A DNA stretch of 64,000 nt from Aspidiotus rigidus (taxonomy: Eukaryota > Arthropoda > Insecta > Hemiptera > Diaspididae): the NCBI GenBank assembly GCA_035079385.1, contig JAVHKY010000023.1, positions 3,472,001-3,536,000 on the forward strand, given 5' to 3'. This document shows, one piece after another, positions 12,025-23,499 of the stretch. Every line of letters starts with the position of its first letter. Within the stretch, counting starts at the first letter, position 1. The notes under the pieces were generated by a model that saw only the letters and a program-made list of their open reading frames with translations, made no database searches and was not told where the DNA came from. A program made the position numbers and the translations under genes.

Positions 12025-12560
12025 ACATTCCCTCCTATCATATATAGCTCGAGAGTCGAAATTCTTCCAAGTCCCCCTTCTATCATATATAGCTTGAAAG
12101 TCACGATTCTTCCAAGTAGACTTGAAATTCTACCAAGTCCCCCTTCTATCATATATAGCTCAAGACTCGAAATTTAACAGGAAACCTGTTATATGGGGGG
12201 CTATTTGAGAAATCTGGCGTGCGCCGTGCGCCGTCCAGCGAACAACTTAGAAAAATTTCGACTCTCGAGAATATATGATAGGAGGGGGACTTGGAAAAAA
12301 TTTCGACCCTCGAGCCATATATGATAGGAGAGGGACATAGAAAAAATTTCGACTCTCGAGCTATAGATGATAGGAGGGGGGACTTGGAAAAAATTCGACT
12401 CTCGCGCCATATATGATAGGAGAGGGACTCAGAAAAAATTTCGAATCTGAAGCTATATATGATAGAAGAGGGACTTGGAAAACTTTTGACTCTCGAGCTA
12501 TATATGATAGGGGACTAATTTTCCCAAGTCTCCCTCCTATCATAAATAGCTCGAGATTTG
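12025..12560. repeat. 45-bp satellite monomers in two facing orientations around an H module
   Basis: Monomers at 12025-12178 run in the CTATCATATATAGCTCGAG orientation. An H module follows at about 12177-12240, and then monomers in the opposite orientation (CTCGAGCCATATATGATAGG) run to about 12515. Confidence 0.8.
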
Positions 12561-12584
12561 AGACAAACTTGGACTTTCAAACTA

Positions 12585-12745
12585 CATCATACTAGGCTTA
12601 TTTTACGTCTAGGCCTTCTTTATACTAGCTTTATCTAGGTCTAGGCTTCCTTGAATTTTCAATACCAAATCCTATTTGACTCATAAAACAGGTTCCCTGC
12701 GTTCCTCGTTTAACTTCGTTAAGGAAGCCGTCGTTTTTTTTCCAA
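12585..12745 (-). repeat. Module T copy
   Basis: The reverse complement of the module at 2890-3060 and 60785-60955: the TATACTAGCTTTATCTAGG, TTGACTCATAAAACAGG and TTCGTTAAGGAAGCCGTCG blocks occur in the same order and spacing. Confidence 0.85.
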
Positions 12746-12774
12746 GTTTTTGGTTGGACGGCGGATGGCGGACG

Positions 12775-14578
12775 GTAGCTCGAAAGTCAAAATTCTTCCA
12801 AGTCCCCCCTCCCCTATTATATATAGCTCGCGACTTGAAATTCTTCTAAGTCCCCTCCTATCATATATAGCTCGAGCCTCGAAATTCTTCTAAGTCCTCC
12901 TCCTATCATATATAGCTCGAGACTCGAAATTCTTCTATGTCCCCCTTCTATCATATATAGCTCGGAAGTCACAATTCTTCCAAGTCGCCCTGCTATCATA
13001 TATAGCTCGAGACTCGAAATTCTTCCAAGTCCCCTCCTATCATATATAGCTCGAAACTCGAAATTTTTCCAAGTCCCCCTCCTATCATATATAGCTCGAG
13101 ACTCGAAATTCTTCTAAGTCCCCCTCCTATCATATATAGCTCGAAACTCGAAATTCTTCTAAGTCCTCCTCCTATCATATATAGCTCGAGACTCGAAATT
13201 CTTCTAAGTCCCCCTCCTATATAGCTCGAGACTCGAAATTCTTCTATGTCCCCCTTCTATCATATATAGCTCGGAAGTCACAATTCTTCCAAGTCGCCCT
13301 GCTATCATATATAGTTCGAGGCTCGAAATTCTTAGAAGTCCCCCTCCTTTCATATATATAGCTCGAGACTCGAAATTCTTCCAAGTCCCCTCCTATCATA
13401 TATAGCTCGAAACTCGAAATTTTTCCAAGTCCCCCTCCTATCATATATAGCTCGAGACTCGAAATTCTTCTAAGTCCCCCTCCTATCATATATAGCTCGA
13501 GACTCGAAATTCTTCTAAATCCCCCTTCTATCATATATAGCTCGGAAGTCACAATTCTTCCAAGTCCCCCTCCCATCATATATAGTTCGAGGCTCGAAAT
13601 TCTTTCAAGTCCCCCTCCTATCATATATAGCTCGAAACTCGAAATTCTTCTAAGTCCCCCTCCTATCATATAGCTCGAGGCTCGAAATTCTTCTAAATCC
13701 CCCTCCTATCATATATAGCTTGGACGTCACAATTCTTCCAAGTCCCCCTCCTATCATATATAGCTCGAGACTCGAAATTCTTCCAATTCCCCCTCCTATC
13801 ATATATGGCTCGAGACTCGAAATTCTTCTAAATCCCCCTTCTATCATATATAGCTCGGAAGTCACAATTCTTCCAAGTCCCCCTCCTATCATATATAGTT
13901 CGAGGCTCGAAATTCTTTCAAGTCCCCCTCCTATCATATATAGCTCGAAACTCGAAATTCTTCAAGTCCCCCTCCTATCATATAGCTCGAGGCTCGAAAT
14001 TCTTCTAAATCTTTTAAGTCCCCCTCCTATCATATATAGCTCGGACGTCACAATTCTTCCAAGTCCCCCTCCTATCATATATAGATCGAGACTCGAAATT
14101 CTTCCAAGTCCCCCTCCTATCATATATAGTTCGAGGCTCGAAATTCTTTCAAGTCCCCCTCCTATCATATATAGCTCGAAACTCGAAATTCTTCTAAGTC
14201 CCCCTCCTATCATATATAGCTCGAGACTCGAAATTTTTCTAAGTCCCCCTCCTATCATATATAGCTTGAGACTCGAAATTCTTCTAAATCCCCCTTCTAT
14301 CATATATAGCTCGGAAGTCACAATTCTTCCAAGTCCCCCTCCCATCATATATAGTTCGAGGCTCGAAATTCTTCTAAGTCCCCCTGCTATCATATATAGC
14401 TCGAGACTCGAAATTCTTCTAAATCTTCCAAGCCCCCCTCCTATCATATAGCTCGAGGCTCGAAATTCTTCTAAATCTTTTAAGTCCCCCTCCTATCATA
14501 TATAGCTCGGAAGTCACAATTCTTCCAAGTCCCCCTCCTATCATATATAGCTCGAGACTCGAAATTCTTCTAAGTCCC
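12775..14578. repeat. Main 45-bp satellite array, about 40 monomers
   Basis: Consensus monomer: CCTATCATATATAGCTCGAG followed by ACTCGAAATTCTTCTAAGTC and CCCCT (45 bases). Variant monomers (CTCGGAAGTCACAATTC; TTCGAGGCTCGAAATTC) recur at intervals of several units, giving a higher-order pattern, and short 20-30 base monomers interrupt the register (for example near 13218 and 13975). Because 45 is divisible by three, frames stay open for up to 243 codons on + (13720-14451) and 161 codons on -. These are readthrough of satellite, with no start context or domain. Confidence 0.95.
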
Positions 14579-14580
14579 GT

Positions 14581-14595
14581 AACCTAACCTAACCT
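14581..14595 (-). repeat. Three tandem CCTAA telomere-type units at the satellite edge
   Basis: AACCTAACCTAACCT directly abuts the last satellite monomer. It is the complement of (TTAGG)n, the canonical insect telomere repeat. Three units may be chance; a (GCGGAC)n run follows at about 14612-14628. Confidence 0.4.
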
Positions 14596-15125
14596 CAGGT
14601 TACTAACTTCGCGGACGCGGACGCGGACGTTTTCTGAGGATGTAATCTCCTAACAAAATGGATAGTGGGTTCCCCGCTAAAAATTCTCCAGTTTCTGGGA
14701 TGCCCTGGAAATATAGTAAAAACTCCAGGTAATCTAAGTTTCCAACGTAGAAAACCGTGATTTTTCATATTCTTTTCATCAATAAGGTCAATTCGTCGGT
14801 AAATACGTTCACCAAGTTGGAAAAAAATAGTAAATAAATTCTCCAGTCGCTGAAATGCTCTAGAGATAGTAGAAAATCGAGGAAGTCCACCTTTTCAACA
14901 TGTAGTGCCGTGACTTTTAGTGTTTTGTTTATCAATTAGGTCAAATCTTATGCTCATACGTCTTACAAGTTGGAAAAAAATAGCCAATAAATTCTCCAGT
15001 CGCTGGACGCTCTGGAAATAGTAAAAAATCAAGGATACACACCCACCCCTAAGATTCATTTCCTTTACTTTAAAATGAAGAAAGTTTATCTTTGTTCCCC
15101 TGAAGTTATAGTGGTACAAACTGTG

Positions 15126-15292
15126 TTACTAGAAGCCGTGCACTTGCATGAAGTGGAGGAATCTTCTCTCGAGTTGAGGTGACAATGCTTCAAATATTGG
15201 AGTTCATGAGCATGGTGATACAAAGGAGACGATTGTCTTCTATTGTGTCTCGGGAAAAGATTCCTCCACATCATGCGAGTGCACGGCTACCA
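15126..15292. repeat. Central inverted repeat of the foldback structure
   Basis: Left AGCCGTGCACTTGCATGAAG with GGAGGAATCTTCTC pairs with right GATTCCTCCACATCATGCG and AGTGCACGGCT. Mismatches are few. The pairing extends outward into the flanking units (GTGGTACAAACTGTGTTACT versus GTAACATAATTTGTACCGC). Confidence 0.75.
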
Positions 15293-15829
15293 GTAACATA
15301 ATTTGTACCGCTGCGACTCAAGGAGAAAAAAGTAACACATGAATCATAGTGGCGGGTGTGTATCTTTGATTTTCTAATATTTCCAGAGCGTCCCAACGAC
15401 TAGAGAATTTTTTTTAAATTCGGCGTCGTCTTATAAGAATCGACCACATACCAATGAGCGACTAGAGAATTTATTGACTATTTTTTTCGAAATAGGGAAG
15501 TTTTTACTTAAAAATTGACCACATTGATAAATAGAATATAAAAAATCACGATTCTCCAGGTTCAAAAAGTAGATATTTTCAATTTTTCATTTTCAGACTA
15601 TGACCATTTTTTTCAAACTCGACGGACACGTTTACATTAATATTGAACTGATAATTGATAAATAAAATACCAAAAATCACGGTCCTTCAGGTTGAAAAAG
15701 TGGATATTTTCGATTATTTGTCATGTCCAGAACGTTCAAGCGGCTGGAGAAATTTTTGACTATTTTTTTCGAACTTGACGGATGTGTTTACATAAGAATT
15801 GACCTGATTGATAAACAAAAAAAACTCGC

Positions 15830-16185
15830 AGCCCACTTGGTGAGCCGCTCGGGGTTGCCTTCATTAACCTTGTTCATTGAGGCAAACAGGGAAGCTGTTT
15901 TATGGGCGTCACTATTGTGTATTCTCATTCCTAAATAGCTTGAGCCTATGTTGTACAAGGAATTTCGAACTTTAGCCTTCATTATGCTGGGCCTAGTATA
16001 TACACTAGGCCTAAAATGACTAGCCTAACAAATTTCGAATGTTAGCCTTCGTTATACTAGGCTTGACCCCTCCTATCATACCCCGGAGGTAAAAATTTTC
16101 CAAGTCCCACGTTTTGTCTCCCGGCGCCCGTCATTTTTCTCCAAAATACCCTCCGATAAAACAGGTTCCCTGTTAAGATACCAAA
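15830..16185. repeat. Satellite/module fragments inserted in the right foldback arm
   Basis: Contains a GCAGCCCACTTGGTGAGCCG stretch related to 16945, two short CCTAGTATA-type module T fragments near 15990-16065 and a partial reverse H module (GATAAAACAGGTTCCCTG, about 16156-16175). No gene. Confidence 0.55.
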
Positions 16186-16230
16186 ACTCACGGTCCTCCA
16201 GGTGAAAAAGTAGATTTTCTCGCTTATTTG

Positions 16231-16363
16231 GACCCTTTTTAGCCAAACCCAACCAAGCGACATGATAACGATCTGGGGAAAAGGAGAATCTCCGCTTATA
16301 GTGAAGGAACATTACTTCAGATTGTTATCATGGTGCTTGGTTCGGTTTGGGTAAAAAGGGTCC
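16231..16363. mobile_element. 133-bp hairpin insertion with 5-bp target-site duplication
   Basis: Ends are complementary: GACCCTTTTTAGCCAAACCC / GGTTTGGGTAAAAAGGGTC, with further pairing AACCAAGC...TGATAAC / GTTATCA...GCTTGG. ATTTG occurs immediately outside both ends (16226-16230 and 16364-16368), inside a sequence (TTATTTGTCAT) that is uninterrupted in the sister repeat at about 15715. That gives an empty-site comparison within the window. Confidence 0.75.
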
Positions 16364-17288
16364 ATTTGTCATTTCCAGAACGTTCCAGCGATTGGAGAAT
16401 TTTTGAACTATTTTTTTCAATCTAACGTACTCCACCTAATCGGTGGACATGTTTACATAAGAATTAACCAATATGGATAAACAAAATACTGAAAATATAT
16501 TTTTGGTGTATCTACATTCCCATTCCATCCCACGGAGAAGTGTGTATTTTTCAGCACGAACATTGACTGTTGATTTCTCGCGGTCTATTGCGGTAACAGT
16601 CATAGTTCACCCCGCTATTCATGGAAAAATCACAGAAATTCATTAAATATTGATTTTTTTGAAATGTTCTACCCCACCGAGGACTATGGCACTAATGTAT
16701 TTTGCAGTAGAGGGTATGGCGCTTCAAATGAATGATTTTCCCCACGTGCCTTCCCCCCTTTTTTTTTTATATTCAAGTTTGAAGTTTTGTTATTGCTAGA
16801 TCCTAGGGAAAATATGAATGATTTTTTTGAAAAAAATACCATGGATGAACGTTCACGTATACTAAAATTTCCCCAGTTACATTGCTGTGCGATAATTATT
16901 GCCTGAAATACAGCCATTTGGATTTTAGGCCTAAAAATGACTCTGCAGCCCATGTGGGTGAGCGGATGGGTCCAATTTTTTGGATTTCGAGTTTTCCCAT
17001 TGAGGACAACATTTTGACGGACATTTGAAACATTTTTCGACCAAGGCCATTTTCCCCCTTATCCGGCTAGAGCCTTTCTGCCATTTATCCAGAAAATTGT
17101 GGGTTTTCGAGAACAGTGAGGGGGCTCTGACGTACTTGAAGGACCATTGAAGATTCCATACTTAGTTATAAATTGTATACAACAGGCACGAAACTTGGAA
17201 AAATGTCGATTTTGAGGTACGTAGAAGAATTCTGGTTATCCACCTATTATAAGAACGAGAATTAGGAAAAATTTGAACTATTCGTATG

Positions 17289-17442
17289 CAGTGCCGGATT
17301 TAACTCATTGGCCACCCTAGGCAAACAAAGTCCTTTTTTCAGAATTAAAAAAAAAATTCCCTTCTTCGACAATTTTGCCGCCCCTCAAATTCGGGTCGCT
17401 CTAGGAACGTACCTATGTTGCCTATGCCTAAATCCAGCACTG
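17289..17442. mobile_element. 154-bp hAT-type MITE
   Basis: Terminal inverted repeats CAGTGCCGGATTTAA and (reverse) CAGTGCTGGATTTAGG; the terminal CAGTG is common in hAT elements. Flanking octamers TTCGTATG and TCCGGATG agree at 6 of 8 positions, as expected for an aged 8-bp duplication. No coding capacity. Confidence 0.7.
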
Positions 17443-18400
17443 TCCGGATGTGAAGGAATGAGAAATTTTAAATTTTCAAACTGTAACCTCCATCACTGTT
17501 CTCCAACCAAAAATCTATGATGATGTGATGTTCTTATGACGTCACGCCCTCCTTCATCAGGTCGTTATTCCCAAACTTAAATCCTATCATCCTAAACTAG
17601 TAACGATATAATTAAATTATAATTGAATTTTTCATTATAAAATCGTCTGATAAACGACTACTTATTGATAGTAATTTTAAGAAGAATAAAAGAAAGTTGT
17701 TGCTTCAATTTGCGAACGAACAAAAAAGAATAATGACCAAAATAAAGATCTGAAAATTGATCAAAATTAAATTACCGGTACCTAATTCCCTGATCAGACC
17801 TCTTGATAAAGCTGTTGAACAATACTTTTTCACAAAGCGCTCATTAGATGTTTTCATTGATCAAAACGTCGTCACAAAATTGTTTCAATTTTTGTTTTGG
17901 TAATCATTTTTGTTATTTCAAGTCTAATAGAATTTTATTTTCTTTGTTTTTGTTTTTTTGCTACATCATTGGATGCCTTACACAAAGTTATTTGAATTTT
18001 GTTTTGATATTTGTTTTTGTTATTTCAGCTGAAAAATAAAAATAATTCGTTATTTGTTTTTGTTTGAAAACTCCATAAACATTTCCTTTTCAGGTATTTT
18101 CTTGCCTTCTACCTGGGTGAGAGATAGGATGTCGAGAACAATGGAAACCCTTTTTCAACCTTTTTAGCCAGCTAACTTTAACTTCACTTCTTATTTAGGC
18201 TCACTACAAGCATGATGTATTTCTGATTGTGTAAAGAAATAAAACTCGGATTACTCCTAGGCCTACGATTCAGTGTTTTTCTTATTCAATACTCGTGTTA
18301 ACGACTAGAAACAGTTTTTGTGCCACAACCCTGCAAACTTCAAAATATTTTTCTAATTTTTCTAATTTTTTTTTTTTTGTTGCAATACAGTTTTCTTTGT
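17443..18400. other. AT-rich DNA without a recognised gene
   Basis: Short open frames only (up to 63 codons), T-rich tracts and no consistent splice pair. Nothing nameable. Confidence 0.5.
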
Positions 18401-18404
18401 TTCC

Positions 18405-18772
18405 GATTCTAGTGAACCCAATTGCGGGACCCAGTTCCTTTTGGGCCCGCTTCTAGATCCCAATTGAAGCACCACATTCCAAAAGACTTTGGTCCGTTTT
18501 TATAGCGCAATGTAGTAGTAAAAACTTTCCTCAATACAATGCATCAAGCGGATGTGCTCTATCTATCTATCACGGTTGTGATGTTCTTATAAGAGGATGA
18601 ATATTAACCTTGTAAAATATACATTTCCAAAAATGTTATCAAACTATTTTTTTTTTTTAATTACTCAAAATGTTTAAAATGAACTAAAGCCTTTCTAGAA
18701 TGTGGTGCCTCAATTGTGGATCGAGTTCCTTTTGGTTTCAGTTCCAGAACCCAATTGCAGGATCTGGTTTCT
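18405..18772. repeat. Inverted repeat, arms about 72 bp
   Basis: The left arm about 18409-18481 (GTGAACCCAATTGCGGG ... AGCACCACATTCC) reappears inverted at about 18698-18772 (GAATGTGGTGCCTCAATTG ... AACCCAATTGCAGG). The intervening 215 bases are unrelated AT-rich sequence. Probably a non-autonomous element. Confidence 0.55.
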
Positions 18773-19153
18773 TTGGGTTACGGTTCCAAAGTTCGAGAAA
18801 TACGGGAGGAGAACTGGTTTCCATAACAATATTTGCTTCCGGTTCTCAGCCCTGCTGCTCTAGCCGTTTTTTGCAATGGCTATTGACAGCGGTGAACCCA
18901 CTATGTTTGAGTTTGAAATTCAAAATTTGTCCGACTTCCTTTCGTCATATAAATACAATTCCAAGGTCGCTCATCTTGACCCCCTTCGCTCTTTATTCAA
19001 AATTTTTTCAAGTCACAAATCATGTTGACGTCACGTATTTCTACAGGTCAATCACCTCTTTATTATTTTGTCAACATTATTTTATATTTTTTTCAAGTCC
19101 CGAGATGACGTCGTACCTTCTTCAGTTTTTAGCCTGTATAATTTTCTCAAGTC

Positions 19154-19214
19154 CAGGTGCGGATCCACGGGGGGAATGAGAAAAATTCTTTCCCCGCCCC
19201 CCCCCCAAAAAAAA

Positions 19215-19265
<51 letters not shown>

Positions 19266-19336
19266 ATCTGTAATGTAAAAAAAAAAAAAAAAGTCCTTAT
19301 TTCCCCTCCCAAAATGATCGTCTGGATCCGCGCCTG
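19154..19336. mobile_element. 183-bp TIR element with a (CAA)n core
   Basis: TIRs CAGGTGCGGATCCA and (reverse) CAGGCGCGGATCCA. AAGTC flanks both ends (19149-19153 and 19337-19341). The interior holds a C-run, (CAA)n at about 19217-19265 and an A-run. The poly-Gln/poly-Cys open frames here are microsatellite artefacts. Confidence 0.7.
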
Positions 19337-19341
19337 AAGTC

Positions 19342-20170
19342 TAAGCCAATTCTCAAGGTCAGCCACCTTCCTCGCTGTTTTTCTAGGACCTCTAATTACT
19401 CCCCATTGAGTGGCTTTTCTGTTGCTCGAGTAATAGCATATTACGTACCATTTGAAATTCTAATTTCACAAGTGTGTATAAATTTTCATGTAAAAAAAGT
19501 TTGAGGCGAAAATGTGATTACAGGGGAGGTAATTAAGGCAACGGGGATCGACCACGTCAAAGTGTGGATTCTGATGGTACCGAAGTAGACGAGAAATAGC
19601 CTAATTACTTTGACTACCTACCTATCTATAGTCAAAGACCAACTCTCATCACGTTGCCAGCCTAAGAATCATTCATCATTATAATTATATACGCACAAGA
19701 TAAAAGGTGTATTTTGTAATGATGATAATATTTACATTTTCTTATCACTATGCTCATTGGACTATCAATTAAGCGAGAATCCAAACTGCGTTTGAACTCC
19801 TGATTTGTGATTTCGCGTCCTTTTTCTACTATAATGGAGTGAAAAATTCGGTGAAAATGTTTAATTCTCCGACGTTGGGCCGTCATGTTCGTACGACTGC
19901 AGTGCTTCAAACTCATCTGCGCAGCTGTTTTAACTGGAGGTGGGAATCGAACTGATAACGCGATTCAAAGTTTTCGTAACACAACAACTGATTAATGTGC
20001 ATTGTATTTTGTTCGTCGTCCTACCATCGTTCGACTTTCGAGTCGAATTTTCGAATTGTGTTCTTTTCATCTCATTCTAATACTGCCTCTAAACTCTGAT
20101 ACACAGTCTTTATTGTTTTCTTCATGAATGCGAATCACTCGTTTACGTTTTCTGTACTTCAGTTCTTATC
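19342..20170. other. Upstream region of the exonuclease gene
   Basis: No recognised repeat or gene. The interval should hold the promoter and 5' UTR of the gene starting at 20171, but I cannot identify a core promoter element with confidence. Confidence 0.4.
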
Positions 20171-21268
20171 ATGGATTACGGATTGAGTAGACCAAGACGC
20201 AAGCATCAGAAATACGAACCTCCGAGTTTTCTCACAGCAAATAAAATTCGAGTGTATCGTGAGCCATTCGACTATAATATAAAACTAATCCAAAAACTCG
20301 AGGACGTAGATTCTGCTGTTCGCGAGATTTACAGGTAGGCCTATAATATTAATAAATAACAAGCTCTTATCAATCATTATTATGTTTGTTACATTTACGT
20401 TCGAAACTGAAAAAAGTCAAGAGTTTTATGGTTTCAACCTTTTTCTTTCTTTTCTTTTCGCAGGAAATGTCTCACCTTCCCAGTTGTAGGACTGGATTCT
20501 GAATGGACTCCAGTCCGAAGAAAAAATCAAAAAGCAGATGTAGCCCTCCTTCAAATCGCCACGATTGACGGTTCCTGTGTTCTATTTCGTACCTGCCTCA
20601 TGGATAAAATTCCTCATTCTTTGGGTGTAAGATTGTAAAGAAAGAAGTTGAAATGATACCATCGTCTTTTGATAATTTTATTTATCAAATTCATAGGTTA
20701 TCAAGAGATGTTGGTACTTCTAGAGTAAAATGTCATGTTACTAATAGATTTCTATATTTTTCAGGCATTGTTAGCCGACCCCAATATTTTGAAAGTTGGA
20801 GTCGGAATCAGTACAGACGCTGCCAACCTCAAGGATAAATTTAATGATTTGATAATTCGTTGCTGCTTCGATCTGAGACATCTGGCTAGGATGTGTAATA
20901 TTTTCAGCGAAAAAGAATCGTTAAGTGGTCTCACCAAATCTCTACTCGATATCGAATTACAGAAAGATATAATCTTAGATTGCGTATGGGAACTCAAAAA
21001 TTTGAAAGAATCGTGGGTCCAGTACGCAGCTTTAGACGCCTTAGTCGGTGCTCGAATATTCGAGAAACTCTTACCATTATTTCACGAACAAGTGAGAATT
21101 TAAATCTTATAGTTCATACTATCGAGTCTATAACGATGACGTAACTTTCGTTCTCAATTTTAGGAATCAGACGAGCCTTTCAATATTGTGTTGCGTATCG
21201 ACCTGATCAGAAGATACTTCATCAATCCTGGCAGTCCTTGTTATCAGTTCCTTGACAAAAAATTGTAA
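20171..21268 (+). CDS. EXD2: EXD2-like DEDDy 3'-5' exonuclease, four exons, 252 residues
   Basis: Exons 20171-20334, 20464-20626, 20765-21091, 21164-21268; all junctions are GT-AG and phases close to 759 bases. Motifs: VVGLDSEW (exo I, D and E), LKVGVGISTDAANL (exo II, D) and YAALDAL (exo III, YxxxD), the full DEDDy set. LLADPNILKVGVG, CCFDLRHLA and the spacing match the EXD2 branch rather than WRN. Family role: 3'-5' nuclease acting on nucleic acid in DNA repair and mitochondrial functions. Vertebrate EXD2 is about 620 residues; here the protein ends 45 residues after exo III, and the N-terminal membrane segment of vertebrate EXD2 is not evident. A poly(A) signal AATAAA lies near 21444. The ATG at 20171 is the first in frame and begins MDYGLSRPRRK. 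Confidence 0.85.
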
Positions 21269-21530
21269 ACATTTTTCATTTTTTCTTCTTATGCATTCTG
21301 ACCTATCGTTTTTTATTTCATCAACTTCAACCAGGACTTTCATTTGTATTCGTATTTTTCTTGATTTTTCTGTAAATTGACTATTGTAAGCCATTGCTCT
21401 TGTTTTTACCGTATAGTTCAGGACTTAAAATTAGATTTGTTCAATAAATATGCTTGTTTGAGTTGCTGTTATTTACGGTTTATTTTCAATTTTCATTGGA
21501 GATGGAGAACTTTATTTAAAGGAACACGTA

Positions 21531-22142
21531 CAGTCGGACCTCGGTAAGTCGAACATAGATAAGTCGAAATCATCGATAAGTCGAACAAATTTCTTTGGTC
21601 CCGACGCACTCCCATTTAACCCTGTACATTTTTTCCCTCTGTAAGTCGAACGTCGCCATAGATAACTCGAACAAAAAATTACAGATTTTTTTCACTTTTT
21701 CACCGGTTTCGAGCGTTCTCACCTTCCTTGTAGAGAGAATTAGAGCATGTTGCAACAGGTTTCTTGTCCGAACTTCACTCTGATTGAATTGTCTACTGAA
21801 TTTATTCACGCAATTCAGTTGTTAGACGGTGGGTCTTATGCATAAGTTCGTGCGACGATCGTTTTTAATCATGGCTCCTCGCGCTTTGAAAGCATTAAAA
21901 CTCGAAGATAAGGTGTCGTAATATTTTGTACTCCTACTGTAATGTACTCCTTTACTTCATGTATACCTGCGTCGCTAAATTAAAATTTTTTTCTTGCTGA
22001 GTCGAATTGCAACCGCTTATAAGTGAACATTAGATAACTCGAACATCCATCAAACCTAACTCGAATTTTGATAACTCGAAACATAGATAACTGGAACAAA
22101 TTTTTTCAGTCTTTTCAGTTTCGACTTATCGAGGTCCGACTG
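21531..22142 (+). mobile_element. pogo/Tigger-type element, internally deleted, TA target site
   Basis: TIRs CAGTCGGACCTCGGTAAGTC and (reverse) CAGTCGGACCTCGATAAGTC, flanked by TA on both sides (21529-21530, 22143-22144). Subterminal copies of TAAGTCGAA/TAACTCGAA recur on each side, likely transposase sites. A 16-codon frame at 21871-21921 begins MAPRALKALKLEDKV, the expected start of a pogo/Tigger CENP-B-type helix-turn-helix, then stops: the rest of the transposase has been lost. Located between two convergent genes. Confidence 0.85.
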
Positions 22143-22484
22143 TATTACAAGATAAAATAAAATAAGAAAATAACGACATGTAAAGATGGAAATTTTAATT
22201 AAAAAAAAAAGAAGTGATACGTTTGTAACATTTGAGTGCTGTACACGAGTAAATGATATTTCATGAAGGACATTTTGTTCCAAAGATTGCTCGATCTTGA
22301 ATTCATTGTAATGTAAGAGAATTTTCTGTTTCGAAATTTACTCCAGTACACTCGATCGTTATCGTATCAGGCGGAGGATTCGAAGCTATAAATCGTGGTG
22401 AGGAATCAACATGAACGCAACAAAATTTTCAGATGATCGTAATCCAAATTTGAGCATTACGAGATGATGATACGAAACGGAAAA

Positions 22485-22835
<351 letters not shown>

Positions 22836-23499
22836 GTCGAATTTATCACAAGATTTAAGATATACACTATTTGCAATTCTAGAGGTCGATTTTTAATGAA
22901 GAGTGAGAACTTTTGAAAACGGAATGAGCTACAAGAAAAAACAATGATGGGCGATCTACATGAACAATCTTCTATATTACTAAACGAATAGTCGACCTTC
23001 AGCCTCTGCTTATCAGCTCGAAATATTAAATTTTTTGACTTTTGGGTTTATGATGAAGTTTAGGCTAAGCATACAAACCTACGACGCCTGATTGGCCGAA
23101 TAATCCGAGTAGTCGTATTCGTTGGAACATTCTGAATGACGAAAGATTTTTGTTTCTGTATCACTGTGCAGTGTTACCTTACCGCCAGTGTTACGAACAC
23201 TATCGAATTGTTTTCGTTCAAAATTCGTTCAAAATTCGAACGGTTTGAAGTATAGTTTGAAGAAAGAAATATTGAGCGTTTTGTGCGTGACGTCAACACA
23301 AGTGTCTTCTAAAACTTTTTGTGTTGCGTTTTTCCTAATTACAGTCTGAAGAAATATGAATTATTGCAAAGAGAACATTTTCTCTTCCTCTTGTAATTTT
23401 CTTTTCAGTAAGTCCAATTTGAGATTTTTTTGACGCAAAAATTTAAATTCAACTTGATTAGAGATGGGAATTTATAAATGGATCAAATTTTGTATTTTT
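22836..23499. other. RBX1 upstream region
   Basis: AT-rich sequence with no recognised gene. It should contain the RBX1 promoter on the minus strand; no motif is called. Confidence 0.4.

Larger units (their letters stand above)
11089..17090. mobile_element. Giant inverted-repeat (foldback-like) element interrupted by satellite and a hairpin insertion
   Basis: The outer left arm 11089-11400 (AGGCTCTAGCCGGGTAAGG, TCGAAAAATGTTTCAAATG, CCATCCGCTCACCCACATG, AATCATTCATATTTTCCC) is repeated in reverse complement at about 16780-17090. Inside each arm are tandem units of about 158-190 bp with the phrase AATTCTCCAGCCGCTTGAAC and ACCGTGATTTTT: + copies at about 11500-11890 and 14690-15030, - copies at 15350-16500. 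The centre lies near 15200 and is itself an inverted repeat. Satellite DNA (about 11.9-14.68 kb) splits the left arm. Long arms with internal tandem repeats resemble Foldback/Galileo-type elements. No transposase frame is visible, and end positions are approximate because flanking duplications could not be resolved. Confidence 0.65.

Noticed and set aside
13244..14451. Long open frames (95-243 codons) on both strands
   Set aside because: They coincide exactly with the 45-bp satellite and repeat with a 15-residue period; no start context, domain or splice sites.
12775..14578. CRISPR-like appearance of regularly spaced repeats
   Set aside because: Direct head-to-tail monomers with no unique spacers, in an intron-bearing nuclear genome.
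19068..19366. Poly-Gln / poly-Cys encoding frames
   Set aside because: Caused by the (CAA)n microsatellite inside the 183-bp TIR element.
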